A DNA stretch of 64,000 bases from Robbsia sp. KACC 23696. Lineage in GTDB: Bacteria > Pseudomonadota > Gammaproteobacteria > Burkholderiales > Burkholderiaceae. The stretch spans positions 1,522,249 to 1,586,248 of the forward strand of contig NZ_CP156626.1 of the NCBI RefSeq assembly GCF_039852015.1. The letters run 5' to 3'. This document shows positions 30,042-38,686 of this stretch, piece after piece. Position 1 is the stretch's first letter. Every line of letters starts with the position of its first letter. The position numbers were made by a program, and so were the translations under genes. Below the pieces are notes generated by a model, which saw nothing but the letters and a program-made list of their open reading frames with translations, did no database searches and was not told where the DNA came from.

Positions 30042-30731
30042 ATGACCACTGATTCCCCCGCTTCCCAAGACCCGTCGGGCGTATCGTCGGCCGGCCAGCC
30101 GGCCGAATCCTCCCGCAGCGGCACACACGCGGCATCGACCGATGCCGGCGCCGGCCACGTTTCGGCGCAGCTCGATCAGCGTCTGCGCGAACATTGCGAG
30201 TCCAGCACGCTAGTCCACGAGGGCGCTTTTCTCACCGTCAAGTGCGACAAAGTGCGCCTGCCCGATGGCAAGCTCGCCACCCGCGAATACGTCCAGCATG
30301 CCGGTGCCGTGATGATCCTGCCGCTGTTCGACGACGGCACCGTGCTGGTGGAAAAGCAGTTTCGCTATCCATTGGGGCGCGTGCTGACCGAGTATCCGGC
30401 CGGCAAACTCGATCCGGGCGAGGATCCTGTTGTTTGTGCACATCGTGAGTTGCTCGAGGAAACCGGCTATAGTGCGAGCCAGATGACGTTTCTGACCCGG
30501 ATCAATCCGGTGATCTCGTATTCGACCGAGTTTATCGACCTCTATCTGGCGCGTGGCTTGACGCCGGGCCGGCAGCAGCTGGACGAAGGGGAGTTTCTCG
30601 AACTCGAAATCGTGTCTCCGCAACGAATGATCGATGCGGTGCGCAGCGGACAAATCAGCGACGTCAAGACGATTATCGGCACCTTCTGGCTCGAAAAGAT
30701 CCTGTCCGGCGCATGGCCTTTGCCTGCTTGA
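30042..30731 (+). CDS. Nudix hydrolase, ADP-ribose pyrophosphatase type
   Basis: 229 residues. The Nudix box is complete at residues 121-143 (GKLDPGEDPVVCAHRELLEE then TGY), binding the metal for hydrolysis of a nucleoside diphosphate linked to another group. The body resembles NudF/ADP-ribose pyrophosphatase (VLVEKQFRYPLGRVLTEYPAG). The first 40 or so residues are Ser/Ala/Pro-rich and outside the domain. It follows the nuo operon by 32 bases. Turnover of NAD-derived ADP-ribose is plausible but the exact substrate is not shown. Confidence 0.92.
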   Translation: MTTDSPASQDPSGVSSAGQPAESSRSGTHAASTDAGAGHVSAQLDQRLREHCESSTLVHEGAFLTVKCDKVRLPDGKLATREYVQHAGAVMILPLFDDGTVLVEKQFRYPLGRVLTEYPAGKLDPGEDPVVCAHRELLEETGYSASQMTFLTRINPVISYSTEFIDLYLARGLTPGRQQLDEGEFLELEIVSPQRMIDAVRSGQISDVKTIIGTFWLEKILSGAWPLPA

Positions 30732-30823
30732 ACGCATCTGGGCGCACACTGTGCGCTGGCGATGGGCAAGAGGCGTCGCCAGGGACAATGCCGTGTGCCG
30801 GCTCAGACGAGTTTCGTGACAGC

Positions 30824-31450
30824 ATGAAAGTTTTCGATTTGCAGTGCGCGCGCGAACACCGCTTCGAAGGGTGGTTCGCGTCCGCCGACGCCTACGATAC
30901 GCAGCGTGAAAAGGGTCTGTTGCAATGCCCGATGTGTGGGTCGAGCAGCGTGCAACGCCTGCCGTCGGCGCCGCATTTGAACGTGTCGTCGTTGCGCGCC
31001 GATACGGGCGCGTCCGCGTCCGGCAGTGCCGCGATGGAACAGGCAATGGCAAGGCGCGCCGGCGACGATAGCGACGCGCGCCAACGCGCGGCGCAGCAGG
31101 CGCGCGGCGCCGAGCATCGGGGCGGATCCGACGGGGCGTTGTCTGTCGGCGGCGCGCGGCGCGGTATCGTCGCAGGCGGCGGCGTTAGTGGCGTCGGTGG
31201 CACGCCGGAAGCGAAAATGGCCGAAGCGCTGCAGGCTGCCTGGCTGAAGATGGCACGCGAGGTGATCCGTCAGACCGAGAATGTCGGCGATGCCTTCGCC
31301 GACGAGGCGCGTCGGATCCATTACGACGAAGCACCGGCCCGGGCCATTCGCGGGCACGCCACCGCGGAGCAGGTCGCCGAACTCGCCGACGAAGGCATCG
31401 ACGTCCTCCCGCTGCCTATGCCGGATGCGGCGAAAGAGACGCTGCAGTAG
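30824..31450 (+). CDS. DUF1178 family protein
   Basis: 208 residues from the ATG at 30824, whose product starts MKVFDLQCAREHRFEGWF as in the family. The N-terminus has a possible zinc knuckle (FDLQC...H, then LLQCPMCGSSSVQRLPSAP). A Gly/Ala-rich middle and the conserved C-terminal helix region (RQTENVGDAFADEARRIHY, then RAIRGHATAEQVAELADEGI) follow. Function is unknown. It converges on and overlaps the next gene by 35 bases. Confidence 0.9.
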   Translation: MKVFDLQCAREHRFEGWFASADAYDTQREKGLLQCPMCGSSSVQRLPSAPHLNVSSLRADTGASASGSAAMEQAMARRAGDDSDARQRAAQQARGAEHRGGSDGALSVGGARRGIVAGGGVSGVGGTPEAKMAEALQAAWLKMAREVIRQTENVGDAFADEARRIHYDEAPARAIRGHATAEQVAELADEGIDVLPLPMPDAAKETLQ

Positions 31451-32288
31451 GCGTCGGCGCGAACACGTAAGCGTCCATCGACAGCACGCCGTAGGTCATT
31501 CCGCCATCGATCACCGTAATGGCATCGTGGGGCGTTGCGCTTGTCAGCGACGCGGCACCGAGTGCGACATGCAGTGGCAACAGATGGTCGTCGCTCGGAT
31601 GCGCCCGCTCGGCGTACGGCGCACGGGCACGATAGTCGATCAAACCTGCCACATCGCCGCGGGCGACCGCCGCGCCAATCCATTCCGCAAAGGCCGTCGC
31701 ATAGATGGCGTCTTCTCCCGCCTGCCAGCGAATATCGCCTAGATTGTGCGTCAGGCTGCCCGAGGCGAGTATGGCGATTCCCTGATCCCGCAACGGCGCT
31801 AATGCGCGACCCAGGGCGAACGCGTCGGCGGGCGTGGCCGGCCAAGGTAGCGACACCTGAAAGACCGGGATATCCGCGTCCGGCACCATATGCAATAGCG
31901 GCACCCAGGCGCCGTGGTCGAGACCGCGATTTGCATCCAGCCGAGCGTGCAAGCCGGCCTGCTCCAAGACCGCCACGGCACGCTGCGCGGCGTCCGGCGC
32001 GCCGGGCGCCGGATAGCGAATGTCATAAAGCGCGCGGGGGAAGCCGCCGAAATCGTGGACCGTATCCGGCGTCTGCGTACTGGCGACGGCAATGCCACCC
32101 CGTGTCAGCCAATGCGCCGACACCACAAGGATGGCTTGCAGACCGGGAACGGTCTCGCGGTTTAAGTGTTGCTGGCCCAATGCCGCCAGGCGCGGACCGG
32201 CCAGGCCGGGCTCCAGGGCGAACGTCGGGGCGCCATGCGAGACGAACACCACAGGCATCCGCGGCGTCGTCGGTGTCGAGGCAAACAT
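31416..32288 (-). CDS. DODA-type (class III) extradiol ring-cleavage dioxygenase family protein
   Basis: 290 residues. Related to 4,5-DOPA dioxygenases and E. coli YgiD. The four metal-site histidines fit the family: His18 (VSHGAP), His59 (SAHW), His181 (LTHNL) and His235 (DDHLLPL). The natural substrate in bacteria is often unknown, so I give only the family. It overlaps the DUF1178 gene tail to tail by 35 bases. Confidence 0.9.
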   Translation of the reverse strand: MFASTPTTPRMPVVFVSHGAPTFALEPGLAGPRLAALGQQHLNRETVPGLQAILVVSAHWLTRGGIAVASTQTPDTVHDFGGFPRALYDIRYPAPGAPDAAQRAVAVLEQAGLHARLDANRGLDHGAWVPLLHMVPDADIPVFQVSLPWPATPADAFALGRALAPLRDQGIAILASGSLTHNLGDIRWQAGEDAIYATAFAEWIGAAVARGDVAGLIDYRARAPYAERAHPSDDHLLPLHVALGAASLTSATPHDAITVIDGGMTYGVLSMDAYVFAPTPTAASLSPHPA

Positions 32289-32468
32289 GATCGAAATCGC
32301 TCCCTTCAGCGTGCGGCGTCGGGAGGATCCCGCTCTCTGCCGCTATTTCGATACTGTATTGGACAAGCTGTCGTCGATAAACGGGGCGTGAGGGACGGAT
32401 TGTCTCGATTATCGAGCCGATTCAGCGTGTCGGATCGCTGCCGGGTTTTTTGGAAGGCAGCGCCTGTC

Positions 32469-33641
32469 TTACAGCGCGGCGAGGCGGCCCAGCGCTTCGC
32501 GCAGCGTGTCGTCCTTTTTTGCAAAGCAGAACCGTACGACGCCGGATTCCTGACCGTTTTGATAGAAGGCGGACATCGGAATGGCCGCGACGCCGGCTTC
32601 GTTGATCAGCCAGCGGCAAAAGTCCACTTCGTTCAGATCGCTGATCGCCGTGTAGTCGACGCATTGGAAAAACGTCCCTTCGCACGGCAGCAGCGTGAAG
32701 CGTGTCTTTGCCAGGCCGTCGCGGAAAAGATCGCGCTTGGCCTGGTAGAACGCGGCGAGGCCTGCATAGGTTGCGGGATCCTGCATATAGGCCGCGATGC
32801 CGGCCTGCATCGGCGTGTTCGCCGTGAAGACGTTGAACTGGTGCACCTTGCGGAATTCGGCCGTCAGCGGCGCCGGGGCGAGCACATAGCCGAGTTTCCA
32901 GCCGGTGACATGAAACGTCTTGCCGAAACTCGACACGATGAAACTGCGCATGGCCAGTTCCGGATGCCGTGCGATGCTGGCGTGTACCTGCCCGTCGAAC
33001 ACCATGTGTTCATAGACTTCGTCCGACAGGACGAGGACATCGGTGCCGCGCAGAATATCGGCGAGCTTGGCGATGTCGTCGTTTTTCCAGGTCCGGCCCG
33101 TCGGATTGTGCGGGGTGTTGATGATCAACATCCGCGTCCGGCTGCTTAGCGCGGCCTGGATCGCGTCGAAATCCAAGGCATAGTCGGGCGCCGAGAGCGG
33201 CACCAGAACGGGAATGCCGCCGGCAAGTTCGATCGCCGGCAGATAGCTGTCATAGCTTGGTTCGATGACGATGACTTCGTCGCCCGGGTGGACCGAACAC
33301 AAAATCGCCGACAACAAGGCCTGCGTCGCGCCGGAGGTGACGGTGATCTCGTTGGTCGTGTGATAGGCGCGGCCGTAGAGCGCGTCGACCTTGTTCGCGA
33401 TGGCTTCGCGCAAGGGCGCCCAGCCTGCCATCGGCGGGTATTGATTGTGCCCGTCGCGCATGGCCTGCGACACCGCGTCGATCAGCGCCGGATCGCAGGC
33501 GAAGTCCGGGAAACCCTGGCCCAGATTGATCGCCTTCTTTTCCGCGGCGAGCGCCGACATGGTCGTGAAGATGGTCGTGCCGACAGTGGGCAGCTTGGAC
33601 GGGAAAGACGGCGTTTGAAACGCGAGTGCGGCCGAAGTCAT
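32469..33641 (-). CDS. PLP-dependent aminotransferase, methionine/aromatic type (YbdL-like)
   Basis: 390 residues from the ATG at 33641; an in-frame TTG at 33683 has no better support. Class I/II aminotransferase. NPTG in INTPHNPTGRTW, DEVYEHMVFDG (Asp pairs with the pyridine nitrogen) and Lys241 in SSFGKTFHVTGWKLGY as the Schiff-base lysine. The opening NLGQGFPDF is typical of the YbdL/kynurenine-aminotransferase branch, so likely donors are methionine, glutamine or aromatic amino acids. A carbon-sulfur lyase role is not indicated. Confidence 0.93.
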   Translation of the reverse strand: MTSAALAFQTPSFPSKLPTVGTTIFTTMSALAAEKKAINLGQGFPDFACDPALIDAVSQAMRDGHNQYPPMAGWAPLREAIANKVDALYGRAYHTTNEITVTSGATQALLSAILCSVHPGDEVIVIEPSYDSYLPAIELAGGIPVLVPLSAPDYALDFDAIQAALSSRTRMLIINTPHNPTGRTWKNDDIAKLADILRGTDVLVLSDEVYEHMVFDGQVHASIARHPELAMRSFIVSSFGKTFHVTGWKLGYVLAPAPLTAEFRKVHQFNVFTANTPMQAGIAAYMQDPATYAGLAAFYQAKRDLFRDGLAKTRFTLLPCEGTFFQCVDYTAISDLNEVDFCRWLINEAGVAAIPMSAFYQNGQESGVVRFCFAKKDDTLREALGRLAAL

Positions 33642-33748
33642 GAGGTGTCGCGGTAGAGGGCGAAAAAGGGTGATCGCCGCCAAAAGCGGGATCTCACGCG
33701 TATTTTAATGAAATTGTCGTCAACGTGCGCGAGGTCGTCCGCCGCACG

Positions 33749-34444
33749 TCAGTTCGTGCCGAAGACCTGGGCCGTGAAAACCGTCGGCAGGACGACATGG
33801 CAATTGAAGTCGCGCACCATGCGACGGTGCAGTTTCAACAAGGCCTTATCTTTCGTCACCAGCCAGCGCGCACCGGTAGCGGCCGCCAAGGTGAGAAACT
33901 TTTGATCGTCTCGATCGCTGCATCGCGGCAGGACCGGCGGTGGCGTGCCTGCAATGGCCGACGCGGGCTTCGCGAAACCTGGCACGATGGCCGAAGCCGA
34001 AGCCGAAGCCGAAGCCGAAGCCGAAGCCGAAGCCGCCTGCGTCGCGTCCGGCGCCGTGCCGGTTTCGAGTGCGTGGGCAAGCGCCGCAGCGCGCTTGGCG
34101 TCCTCATGGGCTGCGATCGACGCGACCGCATGCGTCCAGGCGTGCGTCTGTGCGAGCGCTTGCGCATCGTCCACCGCGAAGCGGGCGAACTGCGGATACA
34201 GCAGCACGTAAGACAGCTCGCGAAAGCAGTGTTCGTCGATCACGACATGCAGCGTATCGGCATTCAGGGCGCGGCGGATGGGTTCCACGGCCGGGTCGGC
34301 GAAGACCAGCAGATCGATCCAGACGTTGGAGTCCAGGATCACCGGGGTGTCCGGACCGAGCCGGGGCGCTGCGTCGGGCTGGGCTGCGAGGTCGGGCGGA
34401 CGGGCGCCGGATTTATCGATGACGGCGGGGCCGGTTACAATCAC
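33749..34444 (-). CDS. PIN-domain protein (COG1569-like) with an Ala-Ser repeat insertion
   Basis: 231 residues. The PIN core is visible: [14 protein letters not shown] (Asp38, Asp44), the middle Glu in [10 protein letters not shown], and the C-terminal [24 protein letters not shown] with clustered aspartates, as in Mg2+-dependent ribonucleases of toxin-antitoxin systems and COG1569 proteins. Between these halves, residues about 137-152 are an alternating Ser-Ala run encoded by a hexanucleotide tract. No antitoxin-like gene is adjacent, so a free-standing nuclease is as likely as a toxin. It is divergent from yaaA. Confidence 0.85.
   Translation of the reverse strand: MIVTGPAVIDKSGARPPDLAAQPDAAPRLGPDTPVILDSNVWIDLLVFADPAVEPIRRALNADTLHVVIDEHCFRELSYVLLYPQFARFAVDDAQALAQTHAWTHAVASIAAHEDAKRAAALAHALETGTAPDATQAASASASASASASASAIVPGFAKPASAIAGTPPPVLPRCSDRDDQKFLTLAAATGARWLVTKDKALLKLHRRMVRDFNCHVVLPTVFTAQVFGTN
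33990..34031. repeat. Hexanucleotide tandem repeat (GCCGAA)7 inside the PIN gene
   Basis: Seven perfect GCCGAA units at 33990-34031. On the minus strand they read as Ser-Ala dipeptides. A change in copy number keeps the reading frame, so slippage would alter linker length rather than switch the gene off. Confidence 0.95.
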
Positions 34445-34502
34445 GTTTGCTCTCCGCGTCTGGCGGTCCTTTGTCAGTCTTTCGTGCGTCTTTCGGCCCT
34501 AC

Positions 34503-35285
34503 ATGATAATCGTTTTGTCCCCCGCGAAGTCGCTCGACTTCGACACGCCCGCGCATGTGCGCACCCACACGCAACCGGCGTTTCTCGATGAATCGGCGGA
34601 ATTGATCAAGACGCTGCGGACCTTGTCGCCCGCGCAGATCGCCAGCCTGATGAGTATCTCGGATCCGCTGGCGCACCTGAATCACGAACGGTTCGCCAGC
34701 TGGCAACCGACCTTCGACGAGTCCACCGCAAAGCAGGCGGTGCTGGCGTTCAACGGGGATGTCTACGAAGGGTTCGATGCGAAATCGCTATCGGCCGCGG
34801 ATCTGACATTCGCCCAGGACCACGTTCGCATCCTGTCCGGTCTGTATGGCCTGCTGCGCCCGCTCGATCTGATTCTGCCGTACCGGCTCGAGATGGGGTC
34901 GAAGCTGAGCAATCCGCGCGGGCGCGATCTCTATACCTTCTGGGATGGCAAACTCGCGGACGCGCTGAACACCTTGTTCGACGCCAGCAAGAAGGGCGAG
35001 CGGGTGCTGGTGAACCTGGCGTCGGAGGAATATTTCAAATCGGTCAAGCGCGGCAAGCTGAGCGTGCCGGTGATCACGCCGGTGTTCGAGGATTGGAAAG
35101 GCGGGCGCTACAAGATCATCAGTTTCTATGCAAAGCGCGCGCGCGGCCTGATGACGCGCTATGTCACCACGCATCGAATCGATGGCGTCGAAGGTCTCAA
35201 GGGCTTCGACCTCGACGGCTATGCCTATGCGCCCGAGGTGTCCAGCAAGGACAGCTGGGTGTTCCGTCGTCGCCAGGAAGATTGA
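34503..35285 (+). CDS. yaaA: Peroxide stress protein YaaA (DUF328)
   Basis: 260 residues from the ATG at 34503; the family start [13 protein letters not shown] decides this over an upstream in-frame codon. YaaA limits free iron and DNA damage during peroxide stress in E. coli. Family landmarks: [33 protein letters not shown], and [11 protein letters not shown]. Its 5' end faces the PIN gene over a short gap of 58 bases. Confidence 0.96.
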   Translation: MIIVLSPAKSLDFDTPAHVRTHTQPAFLDESAELIKTLRTLSPAQIASLMSISDPLAHLNHERFASWQPTFDESTAKQAVLAFNGDVYEGFDAKSLSAADLTFAQDHVRILSGLYGLLRPLDLILPYRLEMGSKLSNPRGRDLYTFWDGKLADALNTLFDASKKGERVLVNLASEEYFKSVKRGKLSVPVITPVFEDWKGGRYKIISFYAKRARGLMTRYVTTHRIDGVEGLKGFDLDGYAYAPEVSSKDSWVFRRRQED

Positions 35286-35324
35286 CGCCGAGGTTCGATG
35301 CAACAGGATGGATTAAAGGAAACG

Positions 35325-36503
35325 ATGATGACAGTGAAGATCACCAGCCTGTTCGACAGCGGTGCGGTCGAGGTCGTGGATGCGAGCCGTGCCGACGATA
35401 TCCGGCTTCGCCTGCGTCCCGATAACGCCAGCGCCTTTGCGCAATGGTTCCATTTTCGTGCGAGTGGCGTGGCGGGCCGCGCCTGCGTCTACACGTTCGA
35501 GAATGCGTCGGAAGCGGCCTATCCGGACGGCTGGCGCGACTATCACGTCGTCGCCAGTCATGACAGCGTGAACTGGTTCCGCGTCGCCGATACGCATTAC
35601 GACGGCCAGGTATTGCGATGGCAGCACACGTCGCCATCGGATAGCGTCTGGTTTGCCTATTTCGAGCCCTACGGCGAAGCCCGTCACCATGCCTTTCTGG
35701 GGGAGGTGGCGGCGAGCGGTCGCGCGACGTGCGCCGACCTGGGCTTGTCGCTACAAGGTCGGCCGCTGACATGCGTGAGCGTCGGCGACGCCGTGGTGAA
35801 TGGGACGGACGGCGCCGCCGGTGCGGGTGCATCGCCTGCGCCTATCTGGATGATTGCACGCCAGCATCCGGGCGAGACGATGGCGGAGTGGTTCGTCGAA
35901 GGCTTCTTGCGACGCCTGCTTGGTTTGGGCGAGTGGGCGGGGGATCCGGTCGGGCGTGCGCTGCGTGAGCGGGCCGTGTTTCATATCGTGCCGAATATGA
36001 ATCCGGACGGCGCGGCACTGGGAAATCTGCGGACGAACGCGGCCGGCGCGAATCTGAATCGCGAGTGGATGCAGCCCAGCGCCGAGCGTAGTCCCGAAGT
36101 GCTGATGGTGCGCGAAGCCATCGCTGCCAGCGGCATCGCGATGTTTTTCGATATTCATGGCGACGAATCTCTGCCGTACAACTTCGTCGCGGGCAGTGAG
36201 ATGTTGCCAGATTTCAGCGATGCGCAACGCGCGACGCAGGATGCCTTCATTGCTCGTTTCAAGGCCGTGAGTCCCGATTTTCAGGATGTTCACGGTTATG
36301 AAGCCGGGCATTACAGCGCCGATGCCTTGACACTCGCGTCCAAATATATCGGTAATCGCTATGGCTGCTTGTCGCTGACCTTGGAAATGCCGTTCAAGGA
36401 CAATGCCGATTTGCCGGACCCGCGCGTCGGGTGGAATGGGGCCCGGAGCATGGCGCTGGGCGCGGCGATGTGCTTGGCGATTCTGCGGCAACTGGACGAC
36501 TGA
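35325..36503 (+). CDS. M14-family zinc carboxypeptidase (cytosolic carboxypeptidase-like)
   Basis: 392 residues from the ATG at 35325, which has AAAGGAAACG before it. The N-terminal beta-sandwich (about residues 1-130) is followed by the peptidase domain. Zinc ligands His181 and Glu184 (RQHPGETMAEW) and His278 (FDIHGDE), catalytic Glu354 (LTLEMPF). The pattern is that of the CCP/M14D branch, whose eukaryotic members trim C-terminal glutamates; the bacterial substrate is unknown. No signal peptide, so cytoplasmic. Confidence 0.92.
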   Translation: MMTVKITSLFDSGAVEVVDASRADDIRLRLRPDNASAFAQWFHFRASGVAGRACVYTFENASEAAYPDGWRDYHVVASHDSVNWFRVADTHYDGQVLRWQHTSPSDSVWFAYFEPYGEARHHAFLGEVAASGRATCADLGLSLQGRPLTCVSVGDAVVNGTDGAAGAGASPAPIWMIARQHPGETMAEWFVEGFLRRLLGLGEWAGDPVGRALRERAVFHIVPNMNPDGAALGNLRTNAAGANLNREWMQPSAERSPEVLMVREAIAASGIAMFFDIHGDESLPYNFVAGSEMLPDFSDAQRATQDAFIARFKAVSPDFQDVHGYEAGHYSADALTLASKYIGNRYGCLSLTLEMPFKDNADLPDPRVGWNGARSMALGAAMCLAILRQLDD

Positions 36504-36590
36504 ACGGACGTGACGGCGCCGGCCGCCTGTTGCGGCGGCCGACGGTGACGCGTGGGCTCGCGCCCGGACGTGGCAGTCCGGGCCAGAAGG

Positions 36591-37397
36591 TCAATGATGC
36601 GTCGTGCGGGCTTTGCTTTTGCCCTTCGCCGCCGGGGCTTTCGCGGCATGCTTGGTGGTGCTCGACCGCGCGGTCGACTTCGCATTGCCGCCTGTCGTCG
36701 AAGCTTTGCCCGAGGCGCGCGATGCGCCCTTGACGACGTGTCGGCCATTGCCACGCGTTGTTCGGCCATGCGCCGCGTGCCGTGCGCCACCCCGACCGCG
36801 TGACACCGTCTCTGTCACGGGCGGCGTACTTTGCGGCGGCTCGTTATAGCCGAACGCCAGCAATTTGTCCTGCACATAGCCGCAACGAAAGTGCAGCAAG
36901 TCCGGCTGACTGGCTTCGCTCGCGTCTTTCCGATAGCCGAGCCCACTGACCTGGACCATCGTTTCGACATTGACGCGTTGCTTGCGGTCATCGAAGGGCT
37001 GATTCCATGGTTCGGTGCTGGCGTGCTGCGCGTCCAGTTCCGCAGGCAGGAATTCCACGTGATCGTACAAGCGCGACGTCGGCACGACGAAGGCGGCGTG
37101 CGCGGCGCAGTCGGCGACGAGGGGGGTGGCATGTTGCTGGTCGATCAGCTGCTGCACCATCGCGTCGTGGTCGACGATTGCATCGGCATGGGCGGCGGTC
37201 AGCGGCAACAGCGCCGGTAACAGCACCGTTATCGAACCGGTGAGGAGACGCACCGGGCGCAGCGTCGTGACAACGGACGCGACGGCGACCGACAGGGACG
37301 AGAGCGACGGAAGCGGCCGACGGGCAATGGCGGGGATCACACCCAGCCAAGTCATGGCACGGGCGTACCAACGGGAATACGAATCGGATTGCGGCAT
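36591..37397 (-). CDS. Secreted BspC-like domain protein with basic low-complexity tail
   Basis: 268 residues. A long N-terminus with a signal-like hydrophobic stretch ends at LPALLPLTAAHADA (about residue 72), so the protein is probably exported. The middle (VADCAAHAAFVVPTSRLYDHVEFLP, WNQPFDDRKQRVNVETMVQV, FRCGYVQDKLLAFGYNEPP) resembles the BspC domain of Burkholderia, of uncertain role; the two Cys could form a disulfide. The last 70 or so residues are Arg/Lys/Ala/Thr/Gly-rich. The true start may be the in-frame ATG at 37355. Confidence 0.75.
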   Translation of the reverse strand: MPQSDSYSRWYARAMTWLGVIPAIARRPLPSLSSLSVAVASVVTTLRPVRLLTGSITVLLPALLPLTAAHADAIVDHDAMVQQLIDQQHATPLVADCAAHAAFVVPTSRLYDHVEFLPAELDAQHASTEPWNQPFDDRKQRVNVETMVQVSGLGYRKDASEASQPDLLHFRCGYVQDKLLAFGYNEPPQSTPPVTETVSRGRGGARHAAHGRTTRGNGRHVVKGASRASGKASTTGGNAKSTARSSTTKHAAKAPAAKGKSKARTTHH

Positions 37398-37731
37398 CTT
37401 GCGAGGAATAAAACCGGGAAGTCCGAGACCACGTCATGGTCTTTCGGCACGAATAAGAGTCGACGCGCGCCGAAGAGTTCAATTTTTCGTGCCGGCCATC
37501 GGGACGGAGTAGGGCGACGACACCTCTTCACGTCTGGCCTGGTGCTATCCGAAAGGGATCACTCTGGCGGCGCGCGATGCCAAGCGATTATACGGATAAA
37601 TTGCGAGCGGACCGCCGCAATGCGACGGCGTGGGCCCGCGCGGGGGCTGCGCGTGGCGTCGGAAAGAGGGAATGCGTCGACGCGGCAGGGGCAGCGTGGC
37701 AAGGAGCCAGCGGGCTGACAACGACGTTGCG
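37398..37731. other. Intergenic stretch, no feature seen
   Basis: 334 bases between two leftward genes. No open frame with a ribosome-binding site, no terminator and no clear promoter is visible. Confidence 0.4.
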
Positions 37732-38466
37732 TTACTGATCGATGCGATTCAAACGTTTGTCGAAGGTCGTCATCCACGCCGGTTTGTAAACCGCGATGAT
37801 CGCGGTCATCGCAGCGGTAAACATCGCTTCACCACAGGCCTGAATCGACGTCATCATGACAAAGGACGGATCGAGCCAATGCCAGGAAACGCTCAACAAT
37901 CCCATATGCCCCAAGAGCACCGTGGACGTGGAAGCCCATACCGCTAAGACTGGTGTCAGCACGCCATGGCCCAGCACAAAGGGGGCACGCTTATTTGGGA
38001 AATACCGGGCAAGCACGCTCTCGACCAAGGCCGAGATCAGCACCGGTACGACACTCAGCGCGATCAAGGTGAGGCCGATGCCATCGACCGGCGTGCCGAG
38101 GATCAACGCGACCAATAGGATCACTACGCTGGTTCCGATCAGGGCGAGCGCCCAACCGAATAGCGTCACCATCAAGGTGGCGCCCAGTAAATGAAACACC
38201 GCGCCATCTTGCACCCAGATGTCGAATGTCCAGAGTACGGACAAGGTCACGACACAGGAAAGCCAGAGGTGCTGCAGTCCGTCGGTATTCAGTTTTGCAA
38301 ACGGTGTGCTGTAAGAAGCACGGATTCGGCCGACCCATCCCTTGCTGGAAGATGAGTGAATGGGAAAAGGCGTCTTACGTATCACCGCGCTAGCGAGCGC
38401 CACCAAGGCGACGATCCATCCGCCTATCGATGCCCACAACGGTAAGGGTGAGTACAAGAATCCCAT
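37732..38466 (-). CDS. CbiM/COG3235-like energy-coupling-factor-type membrane protein
   Basis: 244 residues with six or seven membrane helices. The central segment DGLQHLWLSCVVTLSVLWTF...GAVFHLLGATLMVTLFGW resembles the substrate-binding CbiM family of ECF transporters (His and GAT pattern), but the usual CbiM N-terminus MHIPDG is absent. No ATPase or transmembrane partner (CbiO/CbiQ) is nearby, so the substrate and even transport function are open. It lies downstream of the LuxR-type regulator on the same strand, 220 bases away. Confidence 0.7.
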   Translation of the reverse strand: MGFLYSPLPLWASIGGWIVALVALASAVIRKTPFPIHSSSSKGWVGRIRASYSTPFAKLNTDGLQHLWLSCVVTLSVLWTFDIWVQDGAVFHLLGATLMVTLFGWALALIGTSVVILLVALILGTPVDGIGLTLIALSVVPVLISALVESVLARYFPNKRAPFVLGHGVLTPVLAVWASTSTVLLGHMGLLSVSWHWLDPSFVMMTSIQACGEAMFTAAMTAIIAVYKPAWMTTFDKRLNRIDQ

Positions 38467-38686
38467 GCGTTAAATCTTACTCGTTGCGACGCAACAGTGA
38501 TAGCGCCGCGCGGTGTTACCACGCCTACTGTTGCAGAAATCCCGCGTCGTGCATGGGCTGTACGCGCGAGGGCAGTGTGTCGTTTCGGTGCCTGCCGCGA
38601 GCGTATGCAAAAAACGTTCCGACCTGCATCCGACGTTTCGCGCCTCTCTGCTCCCGGTCTCTTCGTTCGCACGGGCGTTTTCCGCG

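Noticed and set aside
33990-34031. GCCGAA repeat as a CRISPR or iteron array
   Set aside because: Six-base units with no spacers, entirely inside a coding frame; it is a microsatellite.
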